A stretch of DNA of 64,000 nucleotides from G025836975 sp040391135 (GTDB lineage Bacteria; Pseudomonadota; Gammaproteobacteria; Burkholderiales; Burkholderiaceae_B). The stretch's first letter is position 1. Each line of letters starts with the position of its first letter. The stretch lies in the NCBI GenBank assembly GCA_040391135.1, contig JBEBYL010000017.1, positions 1 through 64,000 of the forward strand, written 5' to 3'. The notes under the pieces are model-generated. The model did no database searches, was not told the origin of the DNA, and was given only the letters and a program-made list of their open reading frames with translations. Below are positions 24,517-31,535 of this stretch, one piece after another. The translations under genes and the position numbers were made by a program.

Positions 24517-25611
24517 ATGTATGTAGCCGTAAAGGGTGGCGAAAAAGCCATCGACAATGCGCATGCCTTGCTGGCCCGCAAACGGCGCGGCGATACGTCG
24601 ATTCCGGCCTTGACCGTGGAACAGATACGCGAGCAGATGCCCTTGGCCGTTGCCCGTGTGATGGGCGAGGGCTCTTTGTTCGACCAGGAGCTGGCGGCGC
24701 TGGCCATCAAGCAGGCGGCCGGCGATTTGCCGGAGGCCATTTTCCTGCTGCGCGCCTACCGGACGACATTGCCGCGCTTCATGGCCAGCCTGCCCCTGCA
24801 GACCGAGGCCATGGCCATCGAGCGCCGCATATCGGCCACCTTCAAGGATCTGCCGGGCGGCCAGTTGCTGGGACCCACATTCGACTACACCCATCGGCTG
24901 CTGGATTTCGCCTTGCTGGCCGATGGCGCGGTTCCCGACCTGGAAGCCGGCGCTGCGGAACCGGCCCAGAGCTGTCCCAGGGTGGTGGACATGCTGGCGG
25001 AGGAAGGCCTGGTGTCCCTGGAGGCGGACAGGGGCGGCGCCGTGCCCGACATTACCCGCGAGCCGCTGGATTTTCCCACCAACCGGGCGCAGCGCCTGCA
25101 GGCGCTGGCGCGCGGCGACGAAGGATTTCTGCTGGCCCTGGCTTATTCGACCCAGCGCGGCTATGGCCGCAACCACCCCTTCGCGGGCGAGATACGCATA
25201 GGGCTGGTCGAGGTATGGATAGAGCCCGAAGAGCTGGGCTTTCCCATTGCCGTTGGCGACATCGAGATCAGCGAGTGCGAAATGATCAATCAGTTCGTGG
25301 GCAGCAAGAGCCAGCCGGCGCAGTTCACCCGAGGCTACGGCCTGGCCTTCGGCCATGCCGAGCGCAAGGCCATGGGCATGGCGCTGGTCGATCGCGCCCT
25401 GCGCGCCAACGAGTATCAGGAAGACATCGAATCGCCGGCCCAGCAAGAGGAATTCGTGCTGATGCATTGCGACAACGTCGAGGCGGCGGGCTTCGTCTCG
25501 CACTTGAAGCTGCCCCATTACGTGGACTTTCAATCGGAACTGGATCTGATCCGGAAACTGCGGCGCGCCTCGGTTGGCGATGCCGAACTGGACAAGGAAA
25601 AAACAGCATGA
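24517..25611 (+). CDS. phnI: C-P lyase subunit PhnI (nucleosidase/transferase)
   Basis: PhnI with PhnG, PhnH and PhnL displaces adenine from ATP by phosphonate to form alpha-D-ribose-1-phosphonate-5-triphosphate. The 364-residue length is normal. Recognisable stretches are MYVAVKGGEKAIDNAHALLARKR, AYSTQRGYGRNHPFAGEIRIG, FPIAVGDIEISECEMINQF and GFVSHLKLPHYVDFQSELDLIR. Strong Shine-Dalgarno AAGGAG precedes it, and it overlaps phnJ through ATGA. Confidence 0.97.
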   Translation: MYVAVKGGEKAIDNAHALLARKRRGDTSIPALTVEQIREQMPLAVARVMGEGSLFDQELAALAIKQAAGDLPEAIFLLRAYRTTLPRFMASLPLQTEAMAIERRISATFKDLPGGQLLGPTFDYTHRLLDFALLADGAVPDLEAGAAEPAQSCPRVVDMLAEEGLVSLEADRGGAVPDITREPLDFPTNRAQRLQALARGDEGFLLALAYSTQRGYGRNHPFAGEIRIGLVEVWIEPEELGFPIAVGDIEISECEMINQFVGSKSQPAQFTRGYGLAFGHAERKAMGMALVDRALRANEYQEDIESPAQQEEFVLMHCDNVEAAGFVSHLKLPHYVDFQSELDLIRKLRRASVGDAELDKEKTA

Positions 25612-26480
25612 GCTGCTTGAATCAGGACGCGGGAATCGAGCGGGGCTACAACTTCGCCTACCTGGATGAGCAAACCAAGCGCGGCTTGCGGCGCGGCTTG
25701 CTGAAGGCGGTGGCCATTCCGGGCTATCAGGTGCCGTTCGGCGGGCGCGAAATGCCCCTGCCTTATGGCTGGGGCACGGGCGGCATGCAGGTGACCGCCG
25801 CCATACTGGGCGGCGACGATGTGCTGAAGGTGATCGACCAGGGCGCCGACGACACCACCAACGCGGTCTCGATACGGCGGTTTTTCGTACGCACGGCGGG
25901 CGTCAAAACCACCGAGCGCACGGACGAGGCGACCCTGATCCAGACCCGCCACCGCGTGCCCGAGATACCCTTGCGCCCGGGGCAGATCATGGTCTTTCAA
26001 GTGCCCATACCCGAGCCGCTGCGCTTCATCGAGCCCTCGGATTCCGAGACGCGCAGCATGCATGCGCTGAACGACTATGGCGTGATGCATGTAAAGCTGT
26101 ACGAAGACATCGCCACCTATGGCCATATCGCCACCACCTACGCCTATCCGGTCATGGTGGACGAGCGCTACGTGATGGACCCGTCGCCCATCCCCAAGTT
26201 CGACAACCCCAAGCTGGACATGAGCCCGGCCCTGATGCTGTTTGGCGCCGGCCGGGAAAAGCGGCTGTACGCCGTTCCGCCCTACACCTTGGTGAGCAGC
26301 CTGGACTTCGAGGACCATCCTTTTGAAATCCCCGTCTGGGACCAGTGCTGCGCCTTTTGCGGCAGCTCCGATTCCTACCTGGATGAACTGATCGTCGACG
26401 ATGCCGGCACGCGCAGTTTCGTGTGCTCCGACACCGACTACTGCGGCCAGCGCCGCAGCGCACAGGAGAGCGCGCAATGA
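25608..26480 (+). CDS. phnJ: C-P lyase subunit PhnJ (radical SAM)
   Basis: PhnJ performs the actual carbon-phosphorus bond cleavage using a 4Fe-4S cluster and S-adenosylmethionine. The start is ATG 25608 (290 residues), coupled to the phnI stop. The unusual C-terminal cluster motif is intact: Cys248-x2-Cys251-x21-Cys273, then Cys279. This matches E. coli Cys241/244/266/272 with a constant offset of 7. The N-terminal GYNFAYLDEQTKRGLRRGLLKAVAIPGYQVPFGGREMP is strongly conserved. Confidence 0.98.
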   Translation: MSCLNQDAGIERGYNFAYLDEQTKRGLRRGLLKAVAIPGYQVPFGGREMPLPYGWGTGGMQVTAAILGGDDVLKVIDQGADDTTNAVSIRRFFVRTAGVKTTERTDEATLIQTRHRVPEIPLRPGQIMVFQVPIPEPLRFIEPSDSETRSMHALNDYGVMHVKLYEDIATYGHIATTYAYPVMVDERYVMDPSPIPKFDNPKLDMSPALMLFGAGREKRLYAVPPYTLVSSLDFEDHPFEIPVWDQCCAFCGSSDSYLDELIVDDAGTRSFVCSDTDYCGQRRSAQESAQ

Positions 26481-27247
26481 ACCCCTTGCTATCGGTACGC
26501 GACCTGACCCTGCTGTACGGCCCCGAGAAGGGATGCCAAGGCGTCAGTTTCGATCTATACCCCGGCGAGGTGCTGGGCATCGTCGGAGAATCCGGTTCGG
26601 GCAAGTCGACCCTGCTAAGCGTGCTGTCGGGGCGCAGCGCGCCGGACCGCGGCGCCATCGCCTATCGCGATACGCAGGGCCGCCAAGTGGACCTTTATCA
26701 GGCCAGCGAGGCCTACCGGCGGACCTTGCTGCGCACAGAATGGGGCTTTGTCGAACAGAATCCGCGCGACGGCCTGCGCATGAGCGTATCGGCCGGCGCC
26801 AATATCGGCGAAAGGCTGATGGCCCAGGGCGTTCGCCATTACGGCCAACTGCGCCAGGCCAGCCTGGAATGGCTCGCCCAGGTGGAGATTGATCCGCAGC
26901 GCATCGACGATCTGCCGCGCACCTTCTCCGGCGGCATGCAGCAGCGATTGCAGATCGCCCGCAACCTGGTGTCGCGGCCGCGCCTGATCTTCATGGACGA
27001 GCCCACCGGCGGCCTGGACGTTTCCGTGCAGGCGCATTTGCTGGACCTGTTGCGCGGCCTGGTCCGCGAACTGCAATTGGCGGTGGTCATCGTGACCCAC
27101 GACCTGGCCGTGGCGCGCCTGCTGGCCGACCGCCTGATGGTCATGCGCCGTTCGCGCGTGGTGGAAGCCGGATTGACCGACCAGATACTGGACGATCCGC
27201 AACATGCCTACAGCCAGTTGCTGGTGTCTTCGGTTTTACAGCCTTGA
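26477..27247 (+). CDS. phnK: C-P lyase ABC-type ATPase PhnK
   Basis: ATP-binding-cassette protein that docks on the PhnGHIJ core rather than working as a transporter. The 256-residue protein starts at MNPLLSVRDLTLLYG (26477), overlapping phnJ as ATGA. Walker A is GESGSGKST, the Q loop lies in WGFVEQNPRDGLRMSVSAGANIGERLM, the signature is FSGGMQQRLQIARNL and Walker B is LIFMDEPTGGLDVSVQA. Confidence 0.96.
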   Translation: MNPLLSVRDLTLLYGPEKGCQGVSFDLYPGEVLGIVGESGSGKSTLLSVLSGRSAPDRGAIAYRDTQGRQVDLYQASEAYRRTLLRTEWGFVEQNPRDGLRMSVSAGANIGERLMAQGVRHYGQLRQASLEWLAQVEIDPQRIDDLPRTFSGGMQQRLQIARNLVSRPRLIFMDEPTGGLDVSVQAHLLDLLRGLVRELQLAVVIVTHDLAVARLLADRLMVMRRSRVVEAGLTDQILDDPQHAYSQLLVSSVLQP

Positions 27248-27257
27248 GGTGAATACG

Positions 27258-27962
27258 ATGGAAGCTGTCATGGAAGTGAATGGACTGGCCAAGGAATTCG
27301 TGTTGCACCAGCAGCACGGCGTGGTCTTGAATGTATTGCACGGCCTGGACTTTACGCTGATGCCCGGCGAGTGCCTGGTCTTGCACGGCCGCTCGGGCGC
27401 GGGCAAGTCGACCCTGCTGCGCACCCTGTACGGCAATTATCTGCCGGCGGCCGGCAGCATACGGATACGGCACGAAGGCCAAATGATGGAAATGGTGGGC
27501 GCCGAACCGCGCCAGACGCTGGCCCTGCGCCGCGTCACGCTGGGCTATGTCAGCCAGTTCCTGCGCGTCATCCCCCGGGTCAACTGCCTGAATGTCGTCA
27601 TGGAGCCGGCGCTGGCGCGCGGCCAGGCGCCCGTCCAGGCGCGGGCGCGCGCCATGGAACTGCTTGATCGCCTGGGCATACCCGAACGCCTTTGGGCCCT
27701 GGCGCCTGGCACGTTCTCGGGCGGCGAGCAGCAGCGGGTCAATATCGCACGCAGCTTCATCGTGCCCTGGCCCGTGCTGCTGCTGGACGAGCCCACCGCG
27801 TCGCTAGACGACGCCAACAGCGCCGTGGTGCTGGAGCTGATCGCCCAGGCCAAGGCCGCCGGCTCGGCCCTTATCGCGATTTCACACGATGGCAAGACCC
27901 GCGATTCGATGGCGGACCGCTATCTGGACATGACAACGAAGGAGCTGGCTCATGCAAGCTGA
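27258..27962 (+). CDS. phnL: C-P lyase ABC-type ATPase PhnL
   Basis: Second ABC ATPase of the pathway, needed with PhnI for ribose-phosphonate triphosphate formation. The start is ATG 27258 (234 residues), preceded by GAGGTGA. It has Walker A GRSGAGKST, VTLGYVSQFLRVIPRVNCLNVVMEP around the Q loop, signature FSGGEQQRVNIARSF and Walker B LLLDEPTASLDDANS. It ends 11 bp inside phnM. Confidence 0.96.
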   Translation: MEAVMEVNGLAKEFVLHQQHGVVLNVLHGLDFTLMPGECLVLHGRSGAGKSTLLRTLYGNYLPAAGSIRIRHEGQMMEMVGAEPRQTLALRRVTLGYVSQFLRVIPRVNCLNVVMEPALARGQAPVQARARAMELLDRLGIPERLWALAPGTFSGGEQQRVNIARSFIVPWPVLLLDEPTASLDDANSAVVLELIAQAKAAGSALIAISHDGKTRDSMADRYLDMTTKELAHAS

Positions 27963-29097
27963 GCAGATATTCACCAATGCCCGCGTGGTGACGGACACTG
28001 AAGTCTTCCTGGGCACGGTCGCCGTGCGCAACGGCCTTATCCACGATGTCGGCACGGGCGGCAGCCAGCTGCCGCAGGCGCAGGATATGGAAGGCGACTA
28101 CCTGATGCCCGGATTGATCGAACTGCATACCGACAACCTGGAAAAGTACATGAACCCGCGCCCGGGCGTGGACTGGCCATCGGAATCGGCCGTGCTGGCC
28201 CACGACGCGCAAATCGTGTCCGCCGGCATTACCACCGTGTTCGACGCGCTGGCCATCGGCGAGGTCAACCCCAAGGGCAACCGCCTGCGCCAGTTGCCCA
28301 TCATGTTGCAGGCCATCACCCAGGCCGAGAAGCAGGGCCACACCCGGGCCGAGCATCGCCTGCATCTGCGCTGCGAGCTCAGCCACGAGAAAACGCTGGA
28401 CATCTTCAACGAGCTGGTGGAAAGCCCCCTGGTGCAACTGGTGTCCGTCATGGACCATTCGCCCGGCCAGCGGCAGTTCGTGAAGTTCGAGAAGTATCGC
28501 GAGTATTATCAGGGCAAGTACCATTTGAACGACGCCGAAATGGACGCTTTCATCGAACAGCAGGTCGAGAACTCGCGCCGCTACAGCGACAGCTACCGGC
28601 GTTCCATCGTGCACGAATGCCGCGAGCGCCGGCTGTCGGTGGCCAGCCACGACGATGCCACGCCCGAACACGCGCAGGAATCGGCCGACTACGGCATGAG
28701 CATCGCCGAATTCCCGACCACGGTCGAAGCGGCTGCCCTTAGCCACAAGCTGGGCCTGAAGGTGTTGATGGGCGCGCCCAACATCGTGCGCGGCGGCTCG
28801 CATTCGGGCAACGTGGCCGCCGCCGAACTGGCCGGCCATGGCGTGCTGGACATCCTGTCCAGCGACTACTATCCATCCAGCCTGTTGCAGGCGGCGCGCA
28901 TACTGGCCGACCAGGCACAAGGCTATGACCTGCCCAAAGCGGTGGCGGCGATCAGCCTGGCGCCGGCCAGGGCGGCGGGCCTGGACGACCGGGGAGAAAT
29001 CCGCAACGGATTGCGGGCCGACCTGCTGCGCGTGGGTGCGCACGGCAAGCAGTTCGTGGTGAATCACGTGTGGCGCGGCGGCCGGCGGGTGTTCTGA
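27952..29097 (+). CDS. phnM: RPnTP hydrolase PhnM
   Basis: Removes pyrophosphate from ribose-1-phosphonate-5-triphosphate to give the 5-phosphate that PhnJ cleaves. This 381-residue amidohydrolase-fold enzyme has the metal site LIELHTDNLEKYMNPRPGVDWP. Later it shows VASHDDATPEHAQESADYG and MGAPNIVRGGSHSGNVAAAELA. GAAGGAG lies before the ATG, and the start overlaps phnL by 11 bp. Confidence 0.97.
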   Translation: MQAEQIFTNARVVTDTEVFLGTVAVRNGLIHDVGTGGSQLPQAQDMEGDYLMPGLIELHTDNLEKYMNPRPGVDWPSESAVLAHDAQIVSAGITTVFDALAIGEVNPKGNRLRQLPIMLQAITQAEKQGHTRAEHRLHLRCELSHEKTLDIFNELVESPLVQLVSVMDHSPGQRQFVKFEKYREYYQGKYHLNDAEMDAFIEQQVENSRRYSDSYRRSIVHECRERRLSVASHDDATPEHAQESADYGMSIAEFPTTVEAAALSHKLGLKVLMGAPNIVRGGSHSGNVAAAELAGHGVLDILSSDYYPSSLLQAARILADQAQGYDLPKAVAAISLAPARAAGLDDRGEIRNGLRADLLRVGAHGKQFVVNHVWRGGRRVF

Positions 29098-29708
29098 TGG
29101 CGGGACGGCTTATCTACCTGATGGGGCCGTCGGGCTCGGGCAAGGACACAGTACTGGAAGGCGTATTCAGCCTGATGGGCCACGGCTGCTACCTGGCCCC
29201 GCGCGTCGTGACCCGGCCCTACACCGATACCGAGCGCGGCTCGATACCGGTCTCGGCCAGCGAATTCGCCAGTATGGAATCCTGCGGCTTGCTGGCCATG
29301 GCCTGGCATGCAAATGGCCTGGCCTATGGCGTGCTGCGCGACATCAATGACAAGCTGGTGGCGGGCTGCGATGTATTGGTGAACGGTTCGCGCCAGTACC
29401 TGCCCGAGGCGCGCAAGCGCTACCAGGACCTGGTGCCGGTGCTGCTGTGCGTGGACGAGCGGCAACTGCTGCTTCGCCTGCATGCGCGCGGCCGCGAAAG
29501 CGGCGAACAGATCCAGGCGCGGCTGATGCGCAATGCGAATCTTGCCGTGCTGGACGACGCGCCCGGAGCGCGGCCTGTGGCGCTGATCGACAATTCCGGC
29601 AAGGCCGATGACGCCATCCGGGCCTTGTACGAATACTTGAACGAGTCCGGCATAGACCGGCGGGTGAACCCTTCAAGGGGAGGGCATAGCCATCGCCATG
29701 CGACTTAG
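29097..29708 (+). CDS. phnN: Ribose 1,5-bisphosphate phosphokinase PhnN
   Basis: Phosphorylates ribose 1,5-bisphosphate to PRPP, recycling the ribose of C-P lyase. The start ATG 29097 shares its A with the phnM stop codon (203 residues). The guanylate-kinase-like P loop is LMGPSGSGKDTVLEGVF, and the family stretch APRVVTRPYTDTERGSIPVS follows. Its end overlaps phnP by 11 bp. Confidence 0.95.
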   Translation: MAGRLIYLMGPSGSGKDTVLEGVFSLMGHGCYLAPRVVTRPYTDTERGSIPVSASEFASMESCGLLAMAWHANGLAYGVLRDINDKLVAGCDVLVNGSRQYLPEARKRYQDLVPVLLCVDERQLLLRLHARGRESGEQIQARLMRNANLAVLDDAPGARPVALIDNSGKADDAIRALYEYLNESGIDRRVNPSRGGHSHRHAT

Positions 29709-30450
29709 CCTGCTGGGCACCGGCAGCGCTGCCCAGGTGCCTGTCTACAACTGCGGCTGCGCCGCCTGCCAGCGCGCCCGAACGGCGCCGCAGCACCGCC
29801 GCGGCCCGTGTTCCGCATTGATCGAATGCGGGACGGGGCGTTGGCTGATCGATGCCGGCCTGACGGATCTGACGGAGCGTTTTCCGCCGGGCAGCCTTAG
29901 CGGCATCATTCAAACCCACTACCACGCCGACCATGCGCAAGGGCTGCTGCATTTGCGCTGGGGCAGAGGCTTGCGCATACCCGTACTGGGTCCGCCCGAC
30001 CCGGAAGGGCTGGCCGACCTGTACAAGCACCCCGGTATCCTGGATTTTTCGCGGACACTAAAGGCATTCGAGCCGGTGCCTTTGGATGGGCTGACAGTGA
30101 CGCCGCTGCCCTTGATGCATTCCAAGCTGACCTATGGCTATGTGTTCGACGATGGCGCGCAGCGCCATGCCTACCTGACCGATACGGTGGGGCTGCCGCC
30201 GGACACCCTGGATTATCTGAAGCCGAGGCCGTTGGATCTATTGGTGCTGGATTGCTCGTATCCGCCCATGCCGGATGCGCCGCGCAACCATAACGATTTG
30301 ACTCGGGCATTGGAGATTGTGTCTTCCATGAGCATAAAGAAAACCGTGCTGACGCATATAGGCCATGATTTCGATACTTGGCTGATGGAGTATGGCAATA
30401 CGCTGCCGGCAGGTGTTCTTGTGGGGGCTGACGGCGACGTATTTGGCTAG
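29698..30450 (+). CDS. phnP: Phosphoribosyl 1,2-cyclic phosphate phosphodiesterase PhnP
   Basis: Metallo-beta-lactamase-fold enzyme that opens the cyclic phosphate left by PhnJ. In 250 residues it shows MRLSLLGTGSAAQVPVYNCGCAAC (structural zinc cysteines), the catalytic HYHADHAQG, PLMHSKLTYGYVF, YLTDTVGLP and TVLTHIGHDFD. The last codons (GDVFG-stop) lie inside a 23-bp repeat found again 727 bp downstream, so the natural C-terminus may have been altered by the toxin-antitoxin insertion. Confidence 0.95.
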   Translation: MRLSLLGTGSAAQVPVYNCGCAACQRARTAPQHRRGPCSALIECGTGRWLIDAGLTDLTERFPPGSLSGIIQTHYHADHAQGLLHLRWGRGLRIPVLGPPDPEGLADLYKHPGILDFSRTLKAFEPVPLDGLTVTPLPLMHSKLTYGYVFDDGAQRHAYLTDTVGLPPDTLDYLKPRPLDLLVLDCSYPPMPDAPRNHNDLTRALEIVSSMSIKKTVLTHIGHDFDTWLMEYGNTLPAGVLVGADGDVFG

Positions 30451-30455
30451 CTGAT
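30433..30455. repeat. Left copy of a 23-bp direct repeat flanking the toxin-antitoxin genes
   Basis: The 23 bp starting GGCGACGTATTTGGC and ending CTGAT span the phnP stop codon (TAG, 30448-30450). The right copy (31160-31182) matches at 21 of 23 positions, differing at 30448 and 30450. The pair brackets 727 bp holding the toxin-antitoxin genes. Confidence 0.85.
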
Positions 30456-30482
30456 GACAAAAGGCACACATTCCTCTATACT
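30454..30482 (+). promoter_or_regulatory. Promoter of the toxin-antitoxin operon
   Basis: ATGACA (30454-30459, 5 of 6 to TTGACA) and TATACT (30477-30482, 5 of 6 to TATAAT) are separated by 17 bp, a good sigma-70 promoter. The expected transcript start falls on or next to the toxin ATG at 30489, which implies a leaderless or nearly leaderless message. The -35 begins at the end of the left direct repeat. Confidence 0.75.
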
Positions 30483-30488
30483 TTCAGT

Positions 30489-30782
30489 ATGAAACCATTC
30501 CGGTGGAGCCCTGAAAAAGGGGATACGCTCAAGGCTGAACGCGGCATATCGTTCGAAGCCATTGTGGTCGCCATCGAATCAGGTGGGCTGCTCGATATTC
30601 TGGCTCACCCGAACGTAGCCAAATATCCAAGACAGCAGATTCTTGTTGTTGGCTATGAAGGCTACGTCTATTTGGTGCCCTATGTCGAAGAAGAGACCTG
30701 TCTTTTTCTGAAAACGATCATTCCCAGCCGTAAAGCCACACGGGACTATCTGAATCGAGGTGAATCTGATGCCCAAGACTGA
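30489..30782 (+). CDS. BrnT-like toxin of a type II toxin-antitoxin pair
   Basis: The 97-residue protein opens with FRWSPEKGDTLKAERGISFEAIVVAIE and ends with LFLKTIIPSRKATRDYL. This is the layout of BrnT-family ribonuclease toxins (RelE-like fold), although the catalytic residues cannot be confirmed by eye. No Shine-Dalgarno precedes the ATG, and the promoter sits directly in front. The stop overlaps the antitoxin start by 14 bp, giving the toxin-first order of brnTA. Base composition is visibly less GC-rich than the phn genes, which suggests transfer. Confidence 0.8.
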   Translation: MKPFRWSPEKGDTLKAERGISFEAIVVAIESGGLLDILAHPNVAKYPRQQILVVGYEGYVYLVPYVEEETCLFLKTIIPSRKATRDYLNRGESDAQD

Positions 30783-31035
30783 CAGCTACGAACATGACAT
30801 TCTGACCGCTTACGATGCAGGCCAACTCAAGTCAGTTGCAAGCAAAAATGAACTGGCACGCATTCGGGCAGCTGCTCGTGCAACCGCCATCAAAGATAAG
30901 CGCGTCAATATTCGCCTGTCGTCTGGTGACTTGAACGATATTCAAGTCAAAGCGCTTGAAGAAGGCGTTCCATATCAAACGCTGATTGCCAGCGTACTGC
31001 ACAAATACGTCACCGGCCGCTTGCAAGAGCGCTAG
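30769..31035 (+). CDS. BrnA/CopG-like antitoxin
   Basis: 88 residues from ATG 30769, preceded by GAGGTGA inside the toxin frame; an in-frame GTG at 30760 is less likely. The C-terminal part DKRVNIRLSSGDLNDIQVKALEEGVPYQTLIASVLHKYVTG is a ribbon-helix-helix DNA-binding domain as in BrnA-type antitoxins. The N-terminal half is the expected toxin-binding region. Antitoxin-toxin complexes usually repress their own promoter. Confidence 0.82.
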   Translation: MPKTDSYEHDILTAYDAGQLKSVASKNELARIRAAARATAIKDKRVNIRLSSGDLNDIQVKALEEGVPYQTLIASVLHKYVTGRLQER

Positions 31036-31159
31036 GCCGCCTCGCGCCGTGTCCCAGTTATCTTTGGCGGCATGGTAGCTGATCCCGGATGGCCGCTCAC
31101 TGTAGTTTGCTGAAGCAATGTTCCACACATTGATGTTGGCATTTCCATTTGAACTCCAG

Positions 31160-31182
31160 GGCGACGTATTTGGCCAACTGAT
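31160..31182. repeat. Right copy of the 23-bp direct repeat
   Basis: Matches 30433-30455 at 21 of 23 positions. Homology ends sharply on both sides: the 20 bp before this copy do not resemble the phnP coding sequence. The 31036-31268 gap has no confident gene. A minus-strand open frame through 31022-31242 is noted separately. Confidence 0.85.
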
Positions 31183-31223
31183 CCGTTTGCCTAGCTCGGG
31201 ATTTCCGAATTGGCCCATGGCTT

Positions 31224-31237
31224 GTGTGCGGGCACAC
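31224..31237. promoter_or_regulatory. Short palindrome upstream of the Tad-like operon
   Basis: GTGTGC-GG-GCACAC lies 32 bp before the pilin start codon. It is a perfect 6-bp-arm inverted repeat in the presumed promoter region and could be an operator. No regulator gene is adjacent. Confidence 0.35.
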
Positions 31238-31268
31238 TGCAATCCTGATTGTTTGCCGGGAGAGCATC

Positions 31269-31535
31269 GTGCACAAAGAACGCCATGCGCAAAGCGGACA
31301 GGGCATGACCGAATACATCATCGTGGTGGCGCTGGTGGCGGTCGCGGCCATTGCGGTCTATCAAATGTTTGGACAGGTAGTGCGCTCGCAAACGGCGGCC
31401 ATGGCCAAGGAACTGGCCGGCGAGGACGGTTCCGAGCAATCGCGCATGGCCCAGTCCGCCGCCGAGGCCGCCGCCGCTCAGACCGCCGCCAAAACCCTTA
31501 AGTCGTTCACAGGCAATTCAGGGGCCGGCCAATGA
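31269..31535 (+). CDS. Flp/TadE-like prepilin (first gene of the Tad-like operon)
   Basis: 88 residues from GTG 31269, preceded by GGGAGAG. The N-terminus HAQSG/QGMTEYIIVVALVAVAAIAVYQMFG matches the Flp class of type IVb prepilins. Cleavage after Gly10 would leave Glu at +5 and Tyr at +6, followed by a hydrophobic assembly helix. The mature part (about 78 residues) is polar, Ala/Gln-rich and longer than classical Flp. It would be extracted from the membrane and assembled by the downstream TadA/B/C machinery. The family assignment is by motif. Confidence 0.8.
   Translation: MHKERHAQSGQGMTEYIIVVALVAVAAIAVYQMFGQVVRSQTAAMAKELAGEDGSEQSRMAQSAAEAAAAQTAAKTLKSFTGNSGAGQ

Noticed and set aside
23700..25607. 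A very long open frame (926 codons) that runs into phnJ
   Set aside because: Only the last 290 codons (from 25608) are PhnJ. The upstream part is an out-of-frame shadow of phnG/phnH/phnI, which have clear family motifs.
27811..27826. A third phn-type palindrome (CGTCGCTAGACGACG-like) inside phnL
   Set aside because: Only the central CTAGAC is shared, it lies in the coding Walker B/D-loop region, and the outer half-sites do not match.
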